From assembly GCA_963803065.1 (NCBI GenBank), contig CAWDKW010000008.1, forward strand, positions 62,001-126,000: a DNA stretch of 64,000 nt. The letters run 5' to 3'. The translations under genes were made by a program, and so were the position numbers. This document shows positions 8,638 to 16,378 of the stretch, in pieces. This DNA is from DASXMT01 sp963803065 (GTDB lineage Bacteria; Actinomycetota; Acidimicrobiia; Acidimicrobiales; RAAP-2). Under the pieces are notes generated by a model. It was not told the DNA's origin and made no database searches. It was given only the letters and a program-made list of their open reading frames with translations. Numbering within the stretch: the stretch's first letter is position 1; every line of letters begins with the position of its first letter.

Positions 8638-8714
8638 ATAGAGCGCACTATGCGGTACATAGAGAGCGCAATGTGGGACATAGGGAACACTATCTACACC
8701 ATAGGACCCACTAT
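8638..8714. promoter_or_regulatory. array of four 21-bp-spaced palindromic operators
   Basis: The 350 bp between the binding-protein gene (start 8413, minus) and the hydrolase gene (start 8764, plus) holds an array of ATAG-N6-CTAT palindromes. They start at 8638 (centre AGCGCA), 8659 (degenerate, right arm CAAT), 8680 (centre GGAACA) and 8701 (centre GACCCA). The starts are exactly 21 bp apart, two helical turns, so all sites face the same side of the DNA. Two copies extend to perfect CATAG...CTATG arms. The rest of the region includes an AT-rich stretch (8585-8622) probably holding the promoter for the importer; I see no gene in it. Confidence 0.7.
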
Positions 8715-8763
8715 GCTCACTAGGAGTACCGGCAGAACGCTGGGCAAGGAGAGAGGCCGGTAG

Positions 8764-9762
8764 ATGGTTGGGCCAGACAAGGTTCCGATGAGCGTCGACC
8801 TGGGCGATCGGGCCCTGGCCGGATGCCGGCACATCGGCGCGGACCTCTTCGTGCCCGGTCAGGTGCAGCCCTCGTCACCGGTGTGGTGTTGTGTGCCGGG
8901 AGGCGGGATCAGTCGGGCCTACTTCGACCTGGAGGTGCCCGGGGCCGCCGAGCCCTACAGCATGGCCAGGTACGCGGCCGAACGTGGGCACATCGTCCTC
9001 ACCGTCGATCCTCCCGGGGTGGGGGGGAGTGACCTCCCGGTCGACGGCTACGAGCTGACCCCACGGGCAGTTGCCGACGTCCTCGATCTGGTGGTGTCAG
9101 ACGTACTCGACCGATTGTCGCTCGGCGCGGTGGAGGGCGTGGACCCCGGCCCGCGCCGGGAAGCGCTCGGTGTCGGCCACTCGGCCGGAGCGATGCTGGT
9201 GGCCTGCCAGCAGGCGCGCCACCGCAGCTTTGGTGCCCTTGCCCTGCTCGGGTTCTCCAACAGCGGCCTCCCTGCCGTGCTCACCGAAGCAGAGGCCGTC
9301 TTCATCGACCGGCCCGGGGAGCTGGCCGCCGCCCTGCCCGACCTGGTGGAGGCCCGGTTCGGCGGACCACTGCCCCAAGGCTCGAGCGCCGATGCCGACA
9401 TGTTGCTGGTCGGGACGCACTCCGAGGCGGCGAAGGCGGCCGCGGCCCGAGCCGGGTCCCGGCTCCTGGGTATGGTCGGGTTGACGACGCTGGTACCGGG
9501 ATCGGTCCAGCCCGAGCTCGACCAGATCGATGTCCCCACGTTCGTCGCCGTCGGCGAGCACGACATCGCCGGTCCGGCCTCGGCACTGCCCGGGCAACTC
9601 CCGTCCTGCCGTGACCTGACGTTGCTGACGCTGGCCGGGGTTGGGCACAACCACAACGTGACCGACGCCCGGCTCCAGTTGTGGGACAGGCTCGAACGGT
9701 GGGCCACGTCGCTGTCGATGGCCGGGAAGCCAACCGGCAGTCCCATAGAGTGTGGGGCGTGA
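8764..9762 (+). CDS. alpha/beta-hydrolase fold protein
   Basis: A 332-residue alpha/beta hydrolase. The nucleophile elbow is GHSAGAM, an acidic residue follows in VAVGEHD, and a histidine lies in GVGHNHN, giving a plausible Ser-Asp-His triad. The oxyanion region is CVPGGGISRAYFD. It is cytoplasmic (no signal peptide). It is a clear paralogue of the 12994-13989 protein, sharing the YFD(L/F)(E/Q)VPG and YSMA segments. The ATG at 8764 follows GGAGAGAGG; another in-frame ATG lies at 8788. The stop overlaps the TetR start (GTGA), so enzyme and regulator are co-translated. It may hydrolyse an ester or thioester intermediate, or a ring-fission product; the substrate is unknown. Confidence 0.82.
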   Translation: MVGPDKVPMSVDLGDRALAGCRHIGADLFVPGQVQPSSPVWCCVPGGGISRAYFDLEVPGAAEPYSMARYAAERGHIVLTVDPPGVGGSDLPVDGYELTPRAVADVLDLVVSDVLDRLSLGAVEGVDPGPRREALGVGHSAGAMLVACQQARHRSFGALALLGFSNSGLPAVLTEAEAVFIDRPGELAAALPDLVEARFGGPLPQGSSADADMLLVGTHSEAAKAAAARAGSRLLGMVGLTTLVPGSVQPELDQIDVPTFVAVGEHDIAGPASALPGQLPSCRDLTLLTLAGVGHNHNVTDARLQLWDRLERWATSLSMAGKPTGSPIECGA

Positions 9763-10445
9763 GCATCGCGGCCAAGAAGCCAGAGACGGGCACTCGGAGA
9801 TCCCAGCTCGCGTCGGTCGGCGACGGCGATACGGCGACCAGGAGGCGAGTCATCGATGCCGCGGTGGCCTGCATACTCGAGTCCGGGTTCTACCGGGCCA
9901 GCACCAATGAGATCGCTCGGCGCGCCGGGGTCACCTGGGGCGTGATCCAGCACTACTTCGGAACCCGGGAAGCCCTCATGCTTGCCGTCCTCCAAGACGG
10001 TGCCCGCCGTTTTGCCGAGGTGGTGGAGGACGCCCATGTCGAAGGTGACACCGCCGAGCAGCGGGTCGAGCACTTGATGGACATCCTGACGTCTCATTAC
10101 GGTCAGCCCGAGTTCCTGGCCTACCTGCAGGTGCTGCTCAACATGGACCACGATCCTCGCACCAGCGTCGAGGTCCGAAAGACGATGCGTGAGGTCTCCG
10201 GGCGATCCCAGGACCACGTGCGGAGGCTGTTGCGCGAGGGCCTGGGCCCGGCTGCCAGCACGCCCGACCTGGCCACCACGGTGTTCCTCGTGCTCCGTGG
10301 TTTCGCGATCAGCCAACAGCTCCAAGGCACGATGTCCTACGACGTCTCGGCGCCCAAGGCCGACCGTGCGGCGCGCCAACGACGAATCCTGGCCGGCATC
10401 CTGGCGCCCCACCTCGACGCACCTCCACAGGAAGGTGCCTGCTAG
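9759..10445 (+). CDS. TetR-family transcriptional regulator
   Basis: A 228-residue regulator. The N-terminal helix-turn-helix (about residues 26-70) reads VIDAAVACILESGFYRASTN, then EIARRAGVTWGVIQHYFGTR, a canonical TetR pattern; the rest is a ligand-binding helical domain. I chose the GTG at 9759 because it overlaps the stop of the preceding hydrolase gene as GTGA. An in-frame ATG at 9681 lies deep inside that gene. It is the only local regulator in the first 22 kb and lies within the ATAG-N6-CTAT unit, so it is the best candidate to bind those sites and repress its own unit and the importer until a ligand (perhaps an acyl-CoA) binds. Family firm; target assignment is inference. Confidence 0.88.
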   Translation: MSIAAKKPETGTRRSQLASVGDGDTATRRRVIDAAVACILESGFYRASTNEIARRAGVTWGVIQHYFGTREALMLAVLQDGARRFAEVVEDAHVEGDTAEQRVEHLMDILTSHYGQPEFLAYLQVLLNMDHDPRTSVEVRKTMREVSGRSQDHVRRLLREGLGPAASTPDLATTVFLVLRGFAISQQLQGTMSYDVSAPKADRAARQRRILAGILAPHLDAPPQEGAC

Positions 10446-10452
10446 AGTCGAC

Positions 10453-10466
10453 ATACCAGGCACTAT
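10453..10466. promoter_or_regulatory. degenerate ATAG-N6-CTAT site before the CoA-transferase gene
   Basis: ATACCAGGCACTAT lies 40 bp before the ATG at 10506. The right arm CACTATG matches the array copies; the left arm has one mismatch. CACTAT could serve as the -10 of the CoA-transferase gene. Confidence 0.4.
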
Positions 10467-10505
10467 GGCGGTCGCCGGCGCCAGACTCCTCGGGAGGACG
10501 CATCC

Positions 10506-12962
10506 ATGACCAGTGTGCTCAGTGGCCTTCGAGTGCTCGACCTGTCGTGGGGCATCGCCGGTCCCATCACCGGCATGCTGTTGTCCGACAACGGGGCCGA
10601 CGTCATCAAGGTCGAGCCCCCGGGCGGGGACCCGTTCCGCTCCTCTCCTGGCTATGCGGCGTGGCTCCGGGGCCGGCGCAGCGCCGAGCTCGACCTGACC
10701 GATGACGCCGACCGGGACATCTTCCTCCAACTGGCCGGCAGCGCCGATGTCGTCCTCGAGAGCTTCGCCCCGGGCACGACCGAACGGTTGGGCATCGACG
10801 CCGACACCCTCCTGGCCCGGAACCCGTCCCTCGTCTATAGCTCCATCACCGGGTACGGTCCGCACCCGGGCCACCGTTCCCGTCCCGGTTATGACGCCCT
10901 GGTTGCCGCCCGGCTGGGCCTCCTCCACGAACAGCGCGGTCACCTGGGAGGCGCGGTCCCTCATATCCATGGTGAAGACCCGTACCTACCCGACCTTCCG
11001 GTCCCCGAGGGGATGGAGCCCGGCTCCCCCCGTTCCGGCCCCATCTTCACCTACACGCCGTGGCCGAGCATGTGCGCCGCCTATCTGGCCACCACGGGGA
11101 TCAATGCCGCACTGTTTTCCCGGTTGCGTACGGGACGCGGCCAGCACGTCGAGACCTCGCTGCTCCAAGCGGCGCTCTCGCTCACTGCGTCCAAGTGGAT
11201 CCGGGCCGAGCGCAACGACGAGCCCTTCTACCGCACCTGGATCTATGACCAGCGGGCGCCAAAGGGGTTCTTCCAGTGCGCCGATGGCCGGTGGGTGGAG
11301 CAATGGGTGCCGAATCCCCGATTCGTCCTGTCGAGCGCAGACGGGGACGAACTGGCTCACCGGCGCGACGTCGGCAGCGTGCGCGACGATCCCGATCGAA
11401 TCGGTACGCCTCCCGAGAACATCGTCGTGCTTGCTCATTACTTTCCCGAGATGGTCGACGCCTTCGCCCGGTTCGACAGCGACGACTGGGTACGGGTGGC
11501 CGAAGAGGCCGGTGTTCCCCTCCAGCCGGTGCGCACGCCGGAAGAAGCCCTGGCCGATCCGGCACTGCTGGCCGAATCGGCTGTGGTGGACGTGGACCAT
11601 CCCGACTTTGGCCTGCTCCGCCAGGTCGGCATCCTCTACGGCTTGAGCCGTACCCCGGGCCAGGTCCAGGGCCCGGTGCCGCGGGTCGGCGAGCACACCT
11701 CGGAGATCCGGGCCGAGGCCGGATCTCCGGGCAGGGTCAGGCCGGTCGCCGGGCCAGGAGGCCAGCGCACGCACGCCCCTCCGCTCGATGGCATCACCGT
11801 CCTCGACCTCGGGTTTGCCGTGGCCGGGCCCTTCGGCACCCAGGTGCTGGCCGACCTCGGCGCCGACGTCATCAAGGTCAACGCGACCAGGGACCCGTGG
11901 TGGCATGCCAACCACATCGCCTACGGGGCCAACCGGGGCAAGCGCAGCATCTGCATCGACTTGAAGACGCCCGAGGGCCTGGCCGTCCTCCACCGCCTGG
12001 TCGAGGATGCCGACGTCGTCCACTCCAACATGCGCAGGGATGCACTGCGGCGCCTGCGCTGCGACGAGGACTCGCTGCGCGCCGTCAATCCGGACATCAT
12101 CTACTGCCACACCCGAGGATTCGACAAAGGGCCGCGGTCGGACTCACCGGGGAACGATCAGACGGGATGCTCGCTGGCCGGCGTGACGTACGAGGACGGT
12201 GGCAGCCACGAGGGCGGGAAACCCTTCTGGTCGCTGACCTCGATGGGCGACACCGGCAACGGGTTCCTGTCGGCCATCGGCGTCATCCAGGCTCTGTACC
12301 ATCGGGCTCGGACCGGCGAGACCCAGAGCGTCGACACCTCCATCCTGAACGCCGGCCTCCTGGCCGCCTCCATGGCGTCGGTGAAGGCCGACGGCACCTC
12401 GGTGCCCCGCCCGCAGCTCGACCGCCTGCAGCTGGGCCTGCATCCCCTGTACCGGCTCTACCGGACAGCCGACGGCTGGGTATGCATCGCCGCCGCCGGT
12501 CACGACCACTGGCAGGGGCTCCTGGACGCCCTCGGCGAGCCCGCCCTGAGCGAGGACCCCCGCTTCGCCGACGCCGACGCCCGGGCGGCCCACCGGCTCG
12601 AGCTCGACGAGGCCCTCGAGCCGGTCTTTCGACGGCAACGGTCAGCCGAGGTCTTTGCCGCTCTCGACCGGCACGCGGTGCCGTGCGAGATCGCCGATCC
12701 CGACTTCTCGCTGCACGTCTTCGACGACCCCGAGATGCGCGAGCACGGGCTGCGGGTGGAGCAGCAGCACCCGAAACTGGGGCGGTTCGAGCATTTCGGC
12801 TCGACGATCTCCTTCTCGGACACGCCTGGCCGCATCTTCGGGCCGCCTCCCGTGGTCGGCCAGCACACCCGCGAGATCATGGGCGAGCACGGCTTCGGCG
12901 AGGACGAGATCGACAAGCTGCTCGCCGGCGAGGCCGTCTTCGAGGACCTGTGGGTCGAGTGA
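10506..12962 (+). CDS. tandem (two-domain) CaiB/BaiF family CoA-transferase
   Basis: An 818-residue protein made of two type III CoA-transferase domains (about residues 1-390 and 415-818). Each begins with a characteristic LRVLDLSWGIAGP- or ITVLDLGFAVAGP-like segment followed by (G)ADVIKV. Single-domain family members are about 400 residues and work as interlocked dimers, so this chain probably folds as an internal pseudo-dimer. The position of the catalytic aspartate (Asp169 of formyl-CoA transferase) is Glu216 in the first half (HVETSLLQ) but Asp610 in the second (SVDTSILN), so perhaps only the second half is active. It likely activates the imported acid by CoA transfer. A ribosome site GGGAGGA precedes the ATG. 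It lies between the two related hydrolases. Confidence 0.88.
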   Translation: MTSVLSGLRVLDLSWGIAGPITGMLLSDNGADVIKVEPPGGDPFRSSPGYAAWLRGRRSAELDLTDDADRDIFLQLAGSADVVLESFAPGTTERLGIDADTLLARNPSLVYSSITGYGPHPGHRSRPGYDALVAARLGLLHEQRGHLGGAVPHIHGEDPYLPDLPVPEGMEPGSPRSGPIFTYTPWPSMCAAYLATTGINAALFSRLRTGRGQHVETSLLQAALSLTASKWIRAERNDEPFYRTWIYDQRAPKGFFQCADGRWVEQWVPNPRFVLSSADGDELAHRRDVGSVRDDPDRIGTPPENIVVLAHYFPEMVDAFARFDSDDWVRVAEEAGVPLQPVRTPEEALADPALLAESAVVDVDHPDFGLLRQVGILYGLSRTPGQVQGPVPRVGEHTSEIRAEAGSPGRVRPVAGPGGQRTHAPPLDGITVLDLGFAVAGPFGTQVLADLGADVIKVNATRDPWWHANHIAYGANRGKRSICIDLKTPEGLAVLHRLVEDADVVHSNMRRDALRRLRCDEDSLRAVNPDIIYCHTRGFDKGPRSDSPGNDQTGCSLAGVTYEDGGSHEGGKPFWSLTSMGDTGNGFLSAIGVIQALYHRARTGETQSVDTSILNAGLLAASMASVKADGTSVPRPQLDRLQLGLHPLYRLYRTADGWVCIAAAGHDHWQGLLDALGEPALSEDPRFADADARAAHRLELDEALEPVFRRQRSAEVFAALDRHAVPCEIADPDFSLHVFDDPEMREHGLRVEQQHPKLGRFEHFGSTISFSDTPGRIFGPPPVVGQHTREIMGEHGFGEDEIDKLLAGEAVFEDLWVE

Positions 12963-12993
12963 CCGGACCACGAGGCGAAGGGCAGGACGGCGC

Positions 12994-13989
12994 ATGACGG
13001 CGATGCCGAGCATGAACCGGCCGGGTGCGGAGACGCTCCGGCGGGACATCGAGGTCGACGTGTCCGATCTCGTCCCCTTCCCCGGGCCGGTCGTGGTGAG
13101 GGGCTGGGTCTGCGCCCCGCCCCGTCTGGACCGGTCGGGACCGCCGGTGGTGTGGTGCGGCCTGGCCGGCGGACACGCCTCGACGACCTACTTCGACTTC
13201 CAGGTGCCCGGCCATCCCGGCTACAGCATGGCTGAACACCTGGCCGGGCGGGGATCCGTCGTCGTCGCCTTCGACCACGTCGGACTGGGCGCCTCGAGCA
13301 GGGTCGACGACATCGTCGCTGTCACTCCGGCCCTGGCCAGCGCGGTCAACGACCGCGCCCACCGCACCGCCCTCGAAGGGCTGGCTGCTGGCACGCTGGT
13401 GCCCGAGCTCGGCCCCCTCCCGAGCCTGACCGCGGTCGGGGTCGGGCACTCGATGGGGGGGATGCTGCTCTCGGTGCAACAGGCCCACCACGCCACCTTC
13501 GATGCCGTGGCCGCCCTGGGACACGGGGGGAACGGCCTCCCCCAGTTCCTGACCGAGGCCGAGCGTCGGCTGGCCCGGCACCCCCCGATCCTCGCCGACG
13601 ACGTGGTGGAGCTGGCCCGGATCCGCCTCGCCGGGGCCCCGCTGGTCGGCACCTCCCGGCCAGAGCCGGGATCGTTCATGGCTCGGGACGTGCCCCGTGC
13701 GGTGCGCGCCGCATTCGGGGCCCAGCAGACCGAGCTCCTCTACTCCTGTGGCCTGACCTCGATGCTGCCCCACGCCACCGACGGCGAGAAGGCCGACATC
13801 ACCGTGCCCGTCTTCGTGGGCTTCGGTGAGTTCGACCTCACCCGCGACTTCTTCGGGAGTGCCGCCCGGTACACGTCGACCCGGGACCTGACCCTCTTCG
13901 TGCTCCCGGGCTCGGCCCACTGTCACAATCTGTCCTCCCGGCGAACCGTCCTCTGGGATCGGCTCGCCCATTGGTCCTCCGGGCTCTGA
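12994..13989 (+). CDS. alpha/beta-hydrolase fold protein, paralogue of the 8764 protein
   Basis: A 331-residue alpha/beta hydrolase with nucleophile elbow GHSMGGM, an acidic residue in VGFGEFD and a histidine in GSAHCHN. It has the same length and the same YFDFQVPG and YSMAEHLA segments as the 8764-9762 protein, so the pair arose by duplication. I chose the ATG at 12994, 31 bp past the CoA-transferase stop and preceded by GGGCAGGA; in-frame ATGs also occur at 13003 and 13012. The same frame is open further upstream, but only as a shadow of the CoA-transferase. It is probably co-transcribed with the CoA-transferase. Substrate unknown. Confidence 0.82.
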   Translation: MTAMPSMNRPGAETLRRDIEVDVSDLVPFPGPVVVRGWVCAPPRLDRSGPPVVWCGLAGGHASTTYFDFQVPGHPGYSMAEHLAGRGSVVVAFDHVGLGASSRVDDIVAVTPALASAVNDRAHRTALEGLAAGTLVPELGPLPSLTAVGVGHSMGGMLLSVQQAHHATFDAVAALGHGGNGLPQFLTEAERRLARHPPILADDVVELARIRLAGAPLVGTSRPEPGSFMARDVPRAVRAAFGAQQTELLYSCGLTSMLPHATDGEKADITVPVFVGFGEFDLTRDFFGSAARYTSTRDLTLFVLPGSAHCHNLSSRRTVLWDRLAHWSSGL

Positions 13990-14058
13990 CTCGTGGCAAC
14001 CGACCGGGGCGTCGTTCCGCCGCGGCGCCCGTGCCCGGCCGGCCATCGGCCGCCGGCC

Positions 14059-14072
14059 ATATCAACTACTAT
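14059..14072. promoter_or_regulatory. ATAG-N6-CTAT-like site before the 14112 amidohydrolase
   Basis: ATATCAACTACTAT differs by one base from the site before the other amidohydrolase (1282, same strand reading). TACTAT fits a -10 with a transcription start about 30 bp before the ATG. The left arm is imperfect. Confidence 0.5.
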
Positions 14073-14111
14073 GGTGGGCACCGATCACCTACGAAGGGGG
14101 GTTCGATCGTC

Positions 14112-15167
14112 ATGACTCGCCGATTGATCTCTGCTGACTCTCATGTGCGTGTTCCGCTCGACGTCATACGGGAGCGGGTCCCCGCCTCGTTGCACGAAGC
14201 CTTCGACGACGCCATCAGCATGCAGGCGGCCGAGGAGAAGCGGCTCCGCGGAGGCAAGGAACTGGACATGTCCGATTGGGACATGGATGCGTTCCGCGAT
14301 CCTGGCTACTCCGATCCCGTCGCACGCCTGGCGGCCATGGACCGGGACGGGGTGCAGGCGGAGGTTCTGTACTCGGAGGTCTCCGCCTTCCGGCACTTCG
14401 GCCTGGTCAAGGGGGACTGGAAGCCGATCAGCCGCGCCTTCACCGACCACCTGAGCGATTTCGCATCGGTCGACCCGAAGCGCCTGGCCGTGTCGTACCA
14501 GGTGCCGATCATCGACATCGACTACGCCGTGACCGAGGTGCATCGCCTGGCCGACCTGGGCGCCCGTTCGGTCCACCTCCCGAACTTCCCGTCCGAGTTG
14601 GGCCTGCCCGACTATCACGACCCGACGTACGACCCGCTGTGGGCAGCTCTCTCCGAGACCGGTGTGGCCATCTCACACCATCTGGGCACGGCGCCCTACC
14701 TCTATGACGTCTTCCAGCGGGACCCGACGCCCCAGTGCGGCATCTTCACCTCGCTGCCCGCGCTGACGCTGGCTCAAGTCATCGCCTGGTGGATCCTCAC
14801 TGGAACGCTCGAGCGCTTCCCCAAGCTCAAGATCGTGTTCGTCGAGCCGAGCCTGTACTGGGTGGCGGGGTTCATCGCGTCGCTCGATCGCAAGGCGGCC
14901 GGGCCCTACGACTTCCCGGGCATGAAGCTGAAGCCGAGCGAGTACTTCCGCCGCAACATGGCGGTCACCTTCATGGACGACGAGTTCGGGCTGCGGCAGC
15001 GTCACGAGCTGGGCGTCGAGAACATCCTGTGGTCGACCGACTTCCCCCACCCAGCGACGACGTGGCCGAACTCCCAGGCGGTGGTGGAACGCCAGTTCGC
15101 CGAAGTGCCCGAGCCCGAGCGAGAGCTGATCTGCGCCGCCAATGCTTCCAGGCTGTACAACCTCTGA
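14112..15167 (+). CDS. amidohydrolase-related (ACMSD-type) protein, paralogue of the 139-1260 protein
   Basis: A 351-residue PF04909-type TIM-barrel enzyme: N-terminal ISADSHV, central SHHLGT, C-terminal STDFPHPATTWPNS with the acidic metal ligand. It aligns along its length with the first gene of the window; shared stretches include the EVSAFR block and KRLAVSYQVPI. The ATG at 14112 follows AAGGGGGG. Both paralogues have nearly the same ATAG-N6-CTAT-type site, so they are probably expressed together and may act on successive or stereoisomeric intermediates. Hydrolase versus decarboxylase cannot be decided from sequence. Confidence 0.85.
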   Translation: MTRRLISADSHVRVPLDVIRERVPASLHEAFDDAISMQAAEEKRLRGGKELDMSDWDMDAFRDPGYSDPVARLAAMDRDGVQAEVLYSEVSAFRHFGLVKGDWKPISRAFTDHLSDFASVDPKRLAVSYQVPIIDIDYAVTEVHRLADLGARSVHLPNFPSELGLPDYHDPTYDPLWAALSETGVAISHHLGTAPYLYDVFQRDPTPQCGIFTSLPALTLAQVIAWWILTGTLERFPKLKIVFVEPSLYWVAGFIASLDRKAAGPYDFPGMKLKPSEYFRRNMAVTFMDDEFGLRQRHELGVENILWSTDFPHPATTWPNSQAVVERQFAEVPEPERELICAANASRLYNL

Positions 15168-15214
15168 ACCACAACCTCTGAACCACAGCAGCGACCGTGC
15201 CGCCACCGAGCAGG

Positions 15215-16036
15215 TTACGACACCGATCCCTCGGGGTCCTGATCGCCTGACTTGAAGCGCGCCGTCCGGGCGATGAACTCGGGCGAGTCCATGACGCCGG
15301 ACACCAGCAGCCTGTCCATGTGACGCTGGACGGTGCGGTCCTGCACGTCGGCGTACATGTCCACGGCGAGCTTGGTCACACCCAGCACTTCGGCCGGAAC
15401 CGCCATCAGCTCCTGGCAGAAGGCGTGGACCTCGTCCAGAAACGTCTCGGCCGGGAACACGTCGTTGACCAGGCCGATCTGCAGGGCCTGCGCGCCGCCC
15501 ACCCGCTTTCCGGCCATGGCCATCCACTTGCCCCAGGCCGGTCCGACCAGGCGGGTCAGCCTGCTCATGCCCCCGCTTCCGGCGATGGCCCCGAGGTGCA
15601 CCTCGGGAAGGCCGAACTCGGCCGCTGGGGTACAGAAGCGGAAGTCGCACGAAACGGCCATCTCGAGACCGGCCCCGAGGCAGTGACCCTGGGCGGCGAG
15701 GATGATCGGCTTCTCGATGGACTCGAGCTCGTCGTAGAGGAGGTGGTGGCTGCGGTAGTTGCGGCGGAAGTTCCATCCCGGATGGGCCTGCCCGGTTTCT
15801 GGGTTCCCCGGTCGGGTCCCGTACTGGCTGGTCAGGTCGAGGCCAGCCGTGAAGTAGGGGCCCTTGCCGGTGATGACCATGCACCGCAGGTCGTCCCGGT
15901 CGGCCAGTGCGGTCGTCGCCCGCCACAACGTCGCCGACATCTGTTCGTTGATGGCGTTGTGCTTGTTCTGCCGGTCGAGCGTGACGGTGACGACCCCACC
16001 TGCTTCGGTGATCGTGGAGTAGGACGGGTCGCTCAT
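15215..16036 (-). CDS. enoyl-CoA hydratase/isomerase (crotonase family)
   Basis: A 273-residue crotonase. The oxyanion-hole segments are FTAGLDL and GHCLGAGLEMA, and a glutamate sits at the catalytic position of FGLPEVHLG, so hydratase or isomerase activity is plausible. AGGAG precedes the ATG at 16036. It runs on the minus strand, convergent with the amidohydrolase ending at 15167 and divergent from the 16379 gene. It may replace the function lost in the 1364-1614 remnant (inference). Confidence 0.88.
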   Translation of the reverse strand: MSDPSYSTITEAGGVVTVTLDRQNKHNAINEQMSATLWRATTALADRDDLRCMVITGKGPYFTAGLDLTSQYGTRPGNPETGQAHPGWNFRRNYRSHHLLYDELESIEKPIILAAQGHCLGAGLEMAVSCDFRFCTPAAEFGLPEVHLGAIAGSGGMSRLTRLVGPAWGKWMAMAGKRVGGAQALQIGLVNDVFPAETFLDEVHAFCQELMAVPAEVLGVTKLAVDMYADVQDRTVQRHMDRLLVSGVMDSPEFIARTARFKSGDQDPEGSVS

Positions 16037-16281
16037 CTCCTGTTCCTTCTTTGGCTCGAGACGTGGATGGAGGTCAGAGCGTGATCGACGGGTCCGACCG
16101 GTTCTGCACCGCCGGTCGGCGCCTGGGCCCGGCCATCAGCGACGACCCGGAATTCTATTGCAGATCCCGGGCCCGAAGCCGGCGTCGGGACGGGCGGGGC
16201 ACGGCCACGGCGCCGCAGTGGAACGGCGGGATCGGCGACCGGAGCGTAGGCTGAGGAGAGTACAGCCGGCTACGCTGGTAA

Positions 16282-16287
16282 ATTATA
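16282..16287 (-). promoter_or_regulatory. -10 hexamer TATAAT in the 342-bp divergent region
   Basis: The 16037-16378 gap between the divergent crotonase and amidohydrolase genes contains no ORF I can support. Its one AT-rich spot, GGTAAATTATATACAAG (16278-16294), gives TATAAT on the minus strand and TTATATA on the plus strand, so it may serve one or both genes. No convincing -35 is seen. Confidence 0.35.
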
Positions 16288-16378
16288 TACAAGACAACCG
16301 TTGCGCAGGAGCCGCAGTGACTGGGCGTGGTGCGTGGGCCTGGGCCGCTCGTGTGCAGACGATGGGGAGGAATGTTCC

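Noticed and set aside
9745..9758. An additional ATAG-N6-CTAT site just before the TetR start.
   Set aside because: Only the left arm (CATAG) is present; the right half reads GGGC and the site lies in the hydrolase coding sequence.
9048..10970. A 640-codon minus-strand ORF across the hydrolase, TetR and CoA-transferase genes (similar long antisense ORFs occur at 41198-43306, 2120-3250 and elsewhere).
   Set aside because: Their composition is the mirror of GC-rich codon bias in the real genes; no domain is recognisable and the sense genes have clear family motifs.
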